Shown: positions 41,401 through 53,400 of the stretch, piece by piece
How positions within the stretch are numbered: the stretch's first letter is position 1
Layout of the letters: each line of letters starts with the position of its first letter
Source of the DNA: Brasenia schreberi
Taxonomy: Eukaryota > Streptophyta > Magnoliopsida > Nymphaeales > Cabombaceae
Direction of reading: 5' to 3'
Assembly: GCA_036023115.1 (NCBI GenBank)
Contig: JAYKKT010000061.1
Location: forward strand, 10,244,501-10,308,500
Length of the DNA: 64,000 nucleotides
Made by a program: the position numbers and the translations under genes
Notes under the pieces: generated by a model
What the model was told of the DNA's origin: nothing
The model's input: the letters and a program-made list of their open reading frames with translations, nothing else
Databases searched by the model: none

Positions 41401-44400
41401 ACATTTGTTCCCATGTTTCTCAAAATAGAAATATAGAGGCCTACATATGTACAGAGGCACACGCACAACCCACATAAAGCAACCAATGAAAGTAAAGACT
41501 TTTCAAACTAAATGGTTGTTCGTTGAACCACAGTTGTGTAGGTCATAGATGTTGGAAGCATGGAACAACAATCTACACCACTGCTGCGCATATATGACGA
41601 GCAAAATATACCAACTTATTTACATTTTACAATACACAAGAAAAGGCAGTCCAAGAACGTTTATATAATGTATTTACTGGACATGCCTGAACTCCTGTTT
41701 TCTTTATAAATTGGACATACCTGAATTTTATTTTCTTCCTGTGCTTTCTTCAGCCTTTCTATATTTGCTGGAGTAATAAAGTAGCTTGGATCTACAGTTT
41801 CAACTCCCTTCAAAGCAGTAATAAACAAAACAATAAGCACATTTAACAAAATCAGTGACTATTGTATATAGATTGTGATCAAATATCCAAAGGAATCCTT
41901 AGTGTCAGACCGGGTTTGAAATTTCATTGTTAGTTTCATTATTTCTTATCTTTAAGCTTGTTCAATTACAGTATGGTCATTACAATATAGTGCATTAGCT
42001 TCACAGAATCATATGCTTTTACCTTCTCCTTGAAGGATAGTGGTTTATTAAGTTTTCAATGTTTTGTTATGTGATATCAGGCAGTAAACTGACCTTTTCA
42101 TTGTCTCTGGACCACAGTTGCGAAAGCAAGAAGCAGTAAATGATCAAAACTCAAAGTTCAAAGTCAGTCAACAAGAACGGTATTTCATAAGTGACATCCA
42201 AACAATACCTACAAACTAGATGACATTTTGAGTCAAGCGATGTCAAAACAAAAGAAGCAAATATTTTATGAAGACAAAGTACGATGCATAAATTATGCCT
42301 GTCCTCAGCAAAGCAATTATGTTTATCACATTGCTATAATTAATGGGCCTTCTCAAACAATGGGGTTCATGCTTTCCAGATATTCATGTTTGGACTCTGA
42401 ACAATACCTACAGGGTAGATGACATTCATCCAGGCAAAGTGAGCGTCATGTGATATTGTCCAAAGAAATAAATCATTTTAGCGAATATAGTGCATAATTT
42501 TTAAATTATGTCCATACACAGTAAATCAATTTCATTTGAATATTACATCACTATATGGATGAATGTAGTGAATCAATTGCAGAGAGGGTTCCCACATCAT
42601 GGACGGGTGTGGGTAAAGAAGTTAGTCCCGCTACATTGCTGCCCGAATGTAGTGAAAAATTTTCAGAGAGGGTCTCCGCATTTTGATTATGGACGGATGC
42701 GGGGGGTAAGGAAGCTAGTCCTAGATAATAAGATTCGTATTGGTTCTTGGAATATCGGAACATTATCAGGTAAGCTAATGGAGGTGGTAGATACTATGAT
42801 TCGGAGAAAGATTCATATTCTATGTTTACAAGAGACAAAATGGGTTGGAGAAAAAGCAAAGGAGATAGAGGATACAGGTTTTAAATTATGGTACTCAGGT
42901 AAAGAAAAGGCCCGAAACGGAGTTGGTATTATCATAAATAAAGATTTAAAGGAGAGTGTAGTAGACATACAACGATATGGTGACCGAATCATGACATTGA
43001 AATTAGTGTTAGGAGTAGAGGTTTTGAATATAGTTTGTGCTTACGCACCCCAAGTAGGACTAGAAGATAGTATAAAGACAGTTTTTTGGGAAGAGTTAGA
43101 TAAGGTGTTTCAAAAGATTCCACAAAGGGAGATGATTTGTTTAGGAGGAGATTTAAATGGACATGTCGGTAAAGAGGCATTAGGATATCAAGGGATTCAT
43201 GAAAACTTTGGTTATGGGGATATAAACGAGGAAGGTAGGGAGATTTTAAATTTTGCTATGTCATTTGATCTCTTTATAGTCAATACAATCTTCAAAAAAC
43301 GAGATGAACATTTAATTACTTATAAGAGTGGCTTATCACAAACACAAATTTTGATTACTTTATTTGTAGAAAAAAAGATAGAGCGTGTTGTAAAGATTGT
43401 AAGGTAATTCCAGGAGAAAGCTTAACCACCCAACATCGACTTTTAGTTATGGATTTACAAATAAAAAAATGGACAAAGAAGAAAAGAGTGCATCGAGCTA
43501 TTCGAACTAAATGGTGGAACCTCAAAAGTGAGAAAGAAGATATATTTAAACAAAAAGTCCTTCAAGGAGATGTTTGGAATTATGTTGGCACACCCTCTGA
43601 TATGTGGAACAATATGGCTATACATATTAGGAAAGTGGCGAAAGATGTGTTAGGGGTATCTAAGGGAGGTGTACTGGCACAAAAAGAAGCTTGGTGGTGG
43701 AGTGAAGTAGTACAAAACAAAATCAAGGCAAAGAGGGCATGTTACAAATTACATTATGCTAAGAAAACTAGTGAAACTTTAGAAGCTTATAAGAAAGCAA
43801 AGAAGGAAGCAAAAAAGGCCGTTAGTGAAGCAAAAGCTAAGATTTGGGAGGACTTATATAAAAAACTCAACTCAAAAGAGGGTGAAAGAGACATTTTTAG
43901 GATAGCTAGGGCTAGAGAAAAGAAAACTAAAGATCTTAATTATGTTAGATGCATAAAAGACGAGGATGAAAAAATTCTAGTGGCAAATGATGATATAAGA
44001 AATAGATGGAAAAACTATTTTTATAATCTTTTTAATGAAAATAAAGATGTTAGTATTAGTTTAGGAGATTTAGCCAAGTCAGAAAAGTATATAAACTACA
44101 ATTTCTACCGACGTATTCAAAAGAATGAAGTCAAAGAGGCTCTTAAACATATGAAGAGTGGTAAATCGGTAGGACCAGATAATATTCCTATAGAAGTTTG
44201 GAAAATACTAGGAGAAATAGGAATCACTTGGCTCACAAGACTATTTAATGAAATATGGAAAAACCAAAAGATGCCCGAGGAATGGAGAGCAAGTACACTT
44301 ATACCCGTATATAAGAACAAGGGAGACATTCAAAATTGTGCGAATTATCGAGGTATCAAGTTAATGAGTCATACTATGAAATTATGGGAAAGAATTATTG

Positions 44401-47400
44401 AACGTAGGTTAAGACAAGTATCAAGTACAACAGAGAACCAATTTGGATTTATGCCAGGTAGATCTACTATTGAAGCGATTCACCTTTTGAGACGTCTTAT
44501 GGAACATTTTAGAGCAAAAAAGAAAGACCTTCACATGATATTTATTGATCTAGAAAAAGCTTATGATAAGGTACCAAGGGAGGTTCTTTGGAGAACTTTG
44601 GAAAAAAGAGGTATCCCATTGACATATATTAACCTTATAAGAGACATGTATGATGGTGCAAAAACATGTGTGAGGACTCATGAAGGAACGACAGACTTCT
44701 TTGAAGTTAATATTGGGTTACATCAAGGATCAACTTTAAGTCCATACTTATTTATAATGGTGATGGATGAGTTAACAAAACATATTCAAGATGAAGTACC
44801 TTGGTGTATGTTATTTGCAGATGACATTGTATTAGTGGAGGAGTCTAAGGAAAAAGTTAATAGAAAATTGGAACTATGGAGAGAAACATTAGAAAACAAA
44901 GGCCTCCGACTTAGTAGAACAAAGACAGAATATATGGAATGTAAGTTTGATCATTTGGCTACTTCAGAGGACATAGAAATTAAAATTGGCACACATTGCA
45001 TTCCCCAAAAGGAAAGTTTTAAATACCTAGGGTCAATTTTTCAAAGTGATGGAAGAATTGATGGAGATGTTACACATAGAATTAATGCTGGTTGGTTAAA
45101 ATGGAGAGGAGCATCAGGTATTCTTTGTGATAAGAAGATACCATTAAAATTAAAAGGTAAATATTATAGAGCAGCAGTTAGGCCTGCCATGTTTTATGGT
45201 TCTGAGTGTTGGGCAGTTAATCATCAACATGTACAAAAGATATCTGTGACAGAAATGAAGATGTTGAGATGGATGAGTGGTTATACAAGAAAAGACCGCA
45301 TACATAATGAGGTTATTAGAAACAAATTAGGAGTGGCACCAATAGAGGATAAAATGAGAGAACATCGTTTAAGATGGTTTGGACATATAGAAAGAAGATC
45401 AAAAGAAGAACCTGTAAGAAGGTTAGAAAACCTAAATTTGGAAAGTATTAAAAGAGGTAGAGGACGACCACAAAAGTGTTGGAAAGAAACAATAAAGAAT
45501 GATCTAGCTTATTGGGAGTTAACTGCTAACATGGCACACGATAGAGATCTGTGGAAACAAAGAATCCATGTAGCCGACCCCGTCTAGTATGGGAAAAGGC
45601 TTAGTTGTTGTTGTATTACATCACTATATGGAACTCCACCTATGTAAGGGATCACCCTTGCATTGCCGGTCCCAAGCTTGGATAAAGGAGGAGGGTTGTG
45701 TTAGGCTTCCGACAGGTAGCGTAAAACTTCGTTGGATTTTATAACATGGATTACAAAAATTATGAGCATTGCTTTGAGGCATCCTCGCCTAGCGACGTGT
45801 TGCAGAGCCCGAATGCAGTAATAAGTAAGCAAAAGCCACTACATTTTCGCTTGAATATAGTGAATCAATTGCACAGAGGGTTCCCACATCATGGACAGGT
45901 GTGGGTAAAGAAGTTAATCCCGCTACATTGTCGCGCCTGAATGTAGTGAATAATTTGCATAAAGGGTCTCCGCATTTTGATTATGGACAGATGTGGGGTA
46001 AGGAAGCTAGTTCTAGATAATAAGATTTGTATTGGTTCTTAGAATATCGAAACATTATCTGATAAGCTAATAGAGGTGGTAGATACTATGATTCGGAGAA
46101 AGATTCATATTCTATATTTACAAGAGACAAAATGGGTTGAAGAAAAAGCAAAGGAGATAGATGATACATCATACATGTTTTAAATTATGTTACTCAGGTA
46201 AAGAAAAGGCTCGTAATGGAGTTGGTATTATCATAAATAAAGATTTAAAGGATAGTGTAGTAGACATACAATGATATGGTGACCGAATAATGACGTTGAA
46301 ATTAGTGTTAGGAGCAAAGATTTTGAATATAGTTTGTACTTATGCACCCCAAGTAGGATTAGAAGATAGTATAAAGACAACTTTTTGGGAAGAGTTAGAT
46401 AAGGTGATTCAAAAGATTTCACAAAGGGAGATGATTTGTTTAGGAGGAGACTTAAATGGACATGCCGGTAAAGAGGCATTAGGATATCAAGGTATTCATG
46501 GAAACTTTGGTTTTGGGGATACAAATGAGTAAGGTTGGGAGATTTTAAATTTTGCTATGGCATTTGATCTCTTTATAGTCAATACAACAACAACAACAAC
46601 TAAGCCTTTTCCCATACTAGACGGGGTCAGCTACATGGATTCTTTGTTTCCACATATCCCTATCGTGTGCCATGTTAGCAGTTAACTCCCAATAAGCTAG
46701 ATCATTCTTTATTGTTTCTTTCCAACACTTTTGTGGTCGTCTCTTTATAATCAATACAATCTTCAAAAAACGAGATGAACATTTAATTACTTATAAGAGT
46801 GGCTTATCAAAAACACAAATTGATTACTTTATTTGTAGAAAAAGAGAGAGAGAGTGTTGTAAAGATTGCAAGGTAATTCCCGGAGAAAGCTTAACCACCC
46901 AACATTTGTTGAAGAATATGAGTTTAGAGTCAGTTTTAGTACATATAATGTCTTAGGATAGTAAAATTGATGTTTAGAGTATTATTGTAATTGTCCGAAG
47001 TCATAAGGGCATTTTTGTAATTTTCTGTACTAAGGGTATTTTGGTCATTTTACATTTTGTATTAGGGTTTAAAGGTTGCTGAGAATAAGAAAGAGAGAGA
47101 AAGAAGGGGGCGGCCTCCATTGGAGGTCCGCCCCCTCCTCCGATCTCCATTGTTACTCTTATTCTTTTATCAATATATTCTATTCTTTATTATCCGCTGT
47201 ATTTCTCGGTAATTTCAACAACATCTACTTTTAGTTATGGATTTATAAATTAAAAAATGGATAAAGAAGAAAAGAGTGTATCGAGCTATTTGAACTAAAT
47301 GATGGAACCTCAAAAGCGAGAAAGAAGATATATTTAAACAGAAAGTCCTTCAAGGAGATGTTTAGAATTATGTTGGTACACCTTGTGATATGTGGAATAA

Positions 47401-50400
47401 TATGGCTATACATATTAGGAAAGTGGCAAAAGATGTGTTAGGTGTAGCTAAGGAAGATGTACCGGCACAAAAAGAAGCTTGGTGGTAGAGTAAAGTATTG
47501 CAAAATAAAATTACGGCAAAGAGAGCATGTTACGAATTACATTATGCTAAGAAAACTAGTGAAACTTTAGAAGCTTATAAGAAAAAGCAAAGAAGGAAGC
47601 GAAAAAGGCCATGAGTGAAGCAAAAGCTAAAATTTGGGAGGATTTATATAAAAAACTCAACTCAAAAGAGGGTGAAAGAGATATTTTTAGGATAGCTAGG
47701 GCTAGAGATAAGAAAACTAAAGATCTTAATTATGTTAGATGCATCAAGGATGAGGATGAAAAAATTCTAGTGGCAAATGATGATATAAGAAATAGATGAA
47801 AAAACTATTTTTATAAGCTTTTTAATGAAAATAAAGATGTTAGTATTAGCTTATGAGAGTTAGCCAAATCAGAAAAGTATATAAACTACAATTTCTACTG
47901 ATGTATTCAAAAGAATGAAGTCAAAGAGGCTCTTACACATATGAAGGGTGATAAATCGGTAGGACCAAATAATATTCCTATAGAAGTTTTGAAAATACTA
48001 GGAGAAATAGGAATCACTTGGCTCACAAGACTATTTAATGAAATATGGAAAAACCAAAAGATGCCCGAGGAATGGAGAACAAGTACACTTATACCTATAT
48101 ATAAGAACAAGGAAGACATTCAAAATTGTGTGAATTATCGAGGTATCAAGTTAATGAGCCAAACTATGAAATTGTGGAAAAGAATTATCGAACGTAGGTT
48201 AAGACAAGTATTATGTACAACAAAGAACCAATTTGGATTCATGCCAGGTAGATATACTACTGAAGCGATTCGCCTTTTGAAATGTCTTATGGAACATTTT
48301 AGAGCAAAAAAGAAAGACCTTCACATGATATTTATTGATCTAAAAAAAGCTTATGATAGAGTACCGCGGGAGGTTTTTTAGAGAACTTTAGAAAAAGAGG
48401 TATCCCTTTGACATACATTAACCTTACAAGAGACATGTATGATGATGCAAAAACATGTGTGAGGACTCATTAAGAAATGACAGACTTCTTTGAAGTTAAT
48501 ATTGGGTTACATCAAGGATCAACCTTAAGTCCATACTTATTTATAATGGTGATTGATGAGTTAACAAAACATATTCAAGATGAAGTACCTTGGTGTATGT
48601 TATTTGCAGATGACATTGTATTAGTGGAGGATCTAAGGAAAAAGTTAATAGAAAATTGGAACTATGGAGAGAAACATTAGAAAGCAAAGGCCTCCAACTT
48701 AGTAGAACAAAGACAAAATATATGGAATGTAAGTTTGATCATTTGGTTACCTCATAGGATACAAAAATTAAAATTGGCACACATTGCATCCCCCAAAAAG
48801 AAAGTTTTAAATACCTAGGGTCAATTTTTCAGAGTGATGGAAGAATTCATGGAGATGCTACGCATAAAATTAATGCTGGTTGGTTAAAATGGAGAGGAGT
48901 ATCAGGTATTCTTTGTGATAAGAAGATACCATTAAAGTTAAAAGGTAAATATTATAGAGCAGCAATTAGGCCTGCCATGTTTTATGGTTCTGACCGTTGG
49001 ACGATTAATCATCAACATGTACAAAAGATGTCTGTGATAGAAATGAAGATGTTGAGATGGATGAGTGGTCATACAAGAAAAGGCCATATACATAATGAGG
49101 TTATTAGAAACAAATTAGGAGTGATACCAATAGAGGATAAAATAAGGGAATATCGTTTAAGATGGTTTGAACATATAAAAGGAAGATCAAAGGAAGAACC
49201 TGTAAGAAGGTATGAAAAACTAAATTTGGAAAGTATTAAAAGAGCTAGAGGACAACCACAAAAGTGTTGGAAAGAAACAATAAAGAATGATTTAGCTTAT
49301 TGTGAGTTAATTGCTAACATGGCACGTGGAAACAAAGAATCCATGTAGCCTGTTGAAGAATATGAGTTTTAGAGTTAGTTTTAGTAAGGTTAATGTCTTA
49401 GGACAGTAAATTTGATGTTTTAGGTATTATTGTAATTGTCCGATGTCATAAGGGCATTTTGATAATTTTCTCTACTAGGAGTATTTTGGTCGTTTTATGT
49501 TTTATAGCCCATTATATAAGGGCTGATAGGTTGTATTAGGGTTTAAGTTGCTAAGATTAAGAAAGAGAGAGAAAGAGGGGGGCGGCCTCCATTGGAGGTC
49601 CGCCCCCTCCTCCGATCTCCAGATTTTCCCTCTTCTTTTTATATTGATATTTTTTTACTATTGATTATCCGCTGCGCAACCACGTTTCCAACATGGTATC
49701 AGAGCCTATTTTTGATCATTGGGAGCAGTAGAAGGTGGCAATCTGTTCTTTCTTCTTACATGTGCTATTCTTTTGTATTGTTGCCTATGTTATAAAAAAA
49801 AAGAAGAGAATCTCAGAAAGAGAAGATAACGTCCATGTTTCATGACAAGGCTGGTGAAGGATCACATTGTTTTTCATTGGCTGAAATTGAAATTGCAACT
49901 GGAAACTTTGAAAAAAAGAGTAGGTATTGGTGGATTTGGATGTGTACTATGGCAAGCTAAATGATGGAAAGGAAATAGCTGTCAAAGTTCTATTGACTAA
50001 TTCCTATCAAGGGAAAAGAGAGTTTTCAAATGAGGGTTCAAAATTATTGATGAAAAAAAGGTGGTTGATATCTCTATGAGCATTGAGTTCATAATGACAT
50101 CATTTCCTCTGCTTGTCTTCTATCTGTTCTCTATGGTTGTCAAACTTCCATGCTGGTGATCTAGGAAGTTCACCATCATAAAGTCTGTGTTTCCCTGCTC
50201 TCAAGAATCCATCATAGAAATCTTGTTGCATTTCTTGGATATTGTCAAGAAGAAGGAAAGAGCATCCTTGTTTACGAATGCACAATGGAACCTTAAGGGA
50301 GCATCTATATGAATAATGGACCTGTAACTCAGGATAAAGCTATTAATTGGATTAAGCGTCTTGAAATTGCCGATGATGCAACCAAAGGCATAGAATATCT

Positions 50401-53400
50401 TCATATAGGATGTGTCCCAACCATAATTCACAAGGATTTGAAAACTAGCAACATACTTCTTGACAAGAACACGACAACCAAGGTTTCAGATTTTGGGCCA
50501 TCAAAAGTTGCAATAGATAGACCTACACATGTTTCAAGTATTGTAAGAGGAACTGTCGGATACTTGGACCCTGAATATTACATCTCTCAGCAGTTGACAA
50601 AGAAAAGTGACGTGTATAGCTTTGGTGTCATTCTTTTAGAGCTGATTTCAGGCCAAGAAGCTATATCAAATGAAAGCTTTGGCGTGAACTGTTGGAATAT
50701 AGTTCAGTGGGCAAAGATGCACATTGAAAGTGGAGGCATACAACAGATAATTGATCCCTCAATCCATGGCAAACATGACATCCAGTCAGTGTGGAAGATT
50801 GCCAAAAAAGCTATGATGTGTTCTAAACACCACTGATGCATGTTGCCGATCTGATATGAATCCAGTTGCAAAGGTGCAGTGTACGGAGAGCAAATGCAAA
50901 TGGAAGAAGAAGATAATGAAGAAGGAAGCCTATTAGTTGCCTAAAGTGAATGAGTCGTCCTTTCTGAAAGTGGTTACACCAAAATGTGGAAAGTAAGATT
51001 AGTTTTATTTTTTAAAGGAAAGCAAACCAGAAAAGTAATAATGGAAAGTCACTTTCTTGATTTTGTGGGGAAGGAAACCAAAAAATTAGTTATGAAAGAT
51101 AACTTTCGCGATTTTATGGAAAAATATAACAAAAAAGGAAGGATAATTCTCATGATTTTAGGAAAGGAAAATGGTAACTGTTGTCCATCATTTGCATAAA
51201 GAAAGTTAATGTAGAAAAAGGAAGGATAAAAAAAGGAAAGATGGTTAGGTATCTAGTGGGCCCAATCCTTCCCACGGTTTGCATGACAAAGCAAATCATA
51301 AGAAGAGACCAGAGGAATTTGTTGATATAAAATGTGGCAGTATCACCAAGAAGCATGAAAGTTAAAAGTAAAACCTTGAGTTGCTAAATTAAACAGCCAA
51401 GAGGGCTAGAAAAGCAGTTGCAGTCATCATGTGAAGGGGCACAGATCGACTAGTATAAGCAGATGTCTGCATTATGCTATTTCAGTGGTAGAGAGAAGGC
51501 ACCCAACCAACACACAAGCTGCAACCACCATGTGAAGGGGCGCAGAAAAAGTCATGTGAAGTGTGTATGGTGGAGTAGTACCTCCTATCACAAAAGATCA
51601 GCTTTCTCAAGAGTAGAAGAAACATGACTTTTAAGTGTAGCTGCTGAATCACTTTATAAAGAAAAAGAAACAGAGAGAGGGAGCAACCGACACCCATACA
51701 AGGGTCGTGTGCTACCCATGTGTTCTTGATTATTCAAGTTGTTTTATAGAAGCCTCAAAGAGATTGCTCGTGCACGTGTGGTGAAGAAATAACCAGTTGT
51801 TTTGCAAGTTTGGAGTTTGTAGTATCTCACTCCCAACTTGAGGGAGGGTGTTGAAGAATATGAGTTTTAGAGTCAGTTTTAGTAAGGTTGATGTCTCAGG
51901 ACAGTAAATTTAATGTTTTAGGTATTATTGTAATTGTCTGAAGTCGTAAGGGTATTTTGGTAATTTTTTGCACTAGGAGTATTTTGGTCATTTTACATTT
52001 TACAACCCATTATATAAGGTCTGATAGGTTGTATTAGGTCTTAAGTTGCTGATATTAAGAAAGAGAGAGAAAGAGGGGGGGCGGCCTCCATTGGAGGTCC
52101 ACCCCCTCCTCCGATCTCCATATTTTCCCTCTTCTTCTTGTGTTGATATTTTTTTACTATTGATTATCCGCTGCGCAACCACGTTTCCAACATAGCCGAC
52201 CCCGTCTAGTATGGGAAAAGGCGTAGTTATTGTTGTATTACATCACTATATGGACCAGCTTTATATTCTCAAACAGGTAAATAATGTTTTTGAATTCCTC
52301 CCCAGTTTGCAGGCTCATGCACATAACCAACTAAAGATATTTGAACCCAATTTTGATCTGGATAAGTTTATCAACAGCCTCCAGCAAATATGCACCATTG
52401 AAAAGTTTCGAGCTTTTTGTGCATTCTCATAAATGAAAACTCAAGTAGAGACAACTAGGAACAAAAATAAAGCGTTAAATTAATTTCAAGGTCCACATCA
52501 AAGTGAAACAAGAGGAGCAACTGCAGAATGATGCCTATTCTCTTCTCTATTAGTAGGCAATAGGACAAAACTGCTCTTGAATGAATGCTCTTGTAAAATG
52601 ACCACCAGAAGAAATCCATAGTGACATTCTGCAATCACCACTCGTTCTTGAGATGCGTCACGCTTGATATCTAAAGTGGCAGATGCTGTCGATATTAGCT
52701 ACTAGTGGATGATTTGGAATTAAATAGACGAATAATGTATGAAACAACTGTTGATATGATTAACAAGAAAGTATTATTTTCTTAGCACTCACTTGCTTTC
52801 TCGCAAATGCCTCTGCTCCATCAAATGCCAAGTAAATATGAGGAGTCTTCTCCATTACTAGTCGAGCAAGTGATATGGCATTAACAACCGTTGATAATCC
52901 AGAAACAGCACCACAATTCTTTGTATTCCCATCCATTATACATGCCTCCATTTCAACTGTGCCATCTGTAGTCAAGACTGAACCCCTGCCAGCATTGAAA
53001 AGTGGGTGGTTCTCTAGTTCACATACCTAAACATGAAAATTACCAATGAATTTTGAATAGCATGGCATCAATAGTCAACAGAGAAACCCATGGTCCTCAG
53101 AGCATGTCCATATTCGCACGTTGTGAGGAGCCATTAAAGCATAACATGCTGTTATCTGGGCCTGTGTCATTTAGTACAAGGTGATGTAGCCCACACAGTA
53201 AAATCACAATTCACTATTCAAACTATCAGTTTCTATTTTTTTTTTGTTGGGAATAAACATGTAAGGCCAAACTAACAGAAGTTATAGTACATAAAAGTTA
53301 GGTACATAACTTGAAAGACTAGTATCCCTTACACTAATACATAATCGAAAGTATAAACTAAAAACAGATATCTGGACAGATCTGGACACATGTATTCCCA

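Larger units (their letters stand above)
49351..52192 (+). mobile_element. Non-autonomous LTR retrotransposon, copy 2, with captured receptor-kinase piece
   Basis: The 5' LTR is 49351-49693 and the 3' LTR is 51849-52192, with a TAGCC target duplication (49346-49350, 52193-52197). The Met-tRNA primer site TGGTATCAGAGCC lies at 49694-49706 and a purine tract (GAGGGAGGG) precedes the 3' LTR. No retroviral genes are visible. The kinase fragment fills the place where copy 1 has the phosphorylase fragment. Blocks 50893-51245 and 51308-51785 match copy 1 at 34925-35275 and 36455-36925. It split LINE B inside its 3' terminus, between CATGTAGCC and GACCCCG. Confidence 0.94.
45632..52235 (+). mobile_element. 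RTE-clade LINE B, full length, decayed, host to three later insertions
   Basis: It starts at the family 5' end (AACTCCACC..., the same start as in 12421), goes through an endonuclease with stops, a reverse transcriptase with FADD near 48606, and ends at 52235 with (TTG)n. It is interrupted by an RTE fragment (46588-46740), a solo LTR (46907-47220) and a complete LTR element (49351-52192). Without these it is close to 3.3 kb. Many stop codons and indels show it is older than LINE A. Confidence 0.93.

Noticed and set aside
43449..45587. 712-codon ORF as a host gene
   Set aside because: It is the reverse transcriptase part of LINE A, with FADD motif and RTE tail.
50309..50836. 175-codon kinase ORF as a functional receptor kinase gene
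   Set aside because: It lies inside an LTR element, its N-terminal kinase half is frame-shifted and interrupted, and there is no ectodomain or membrane segment.
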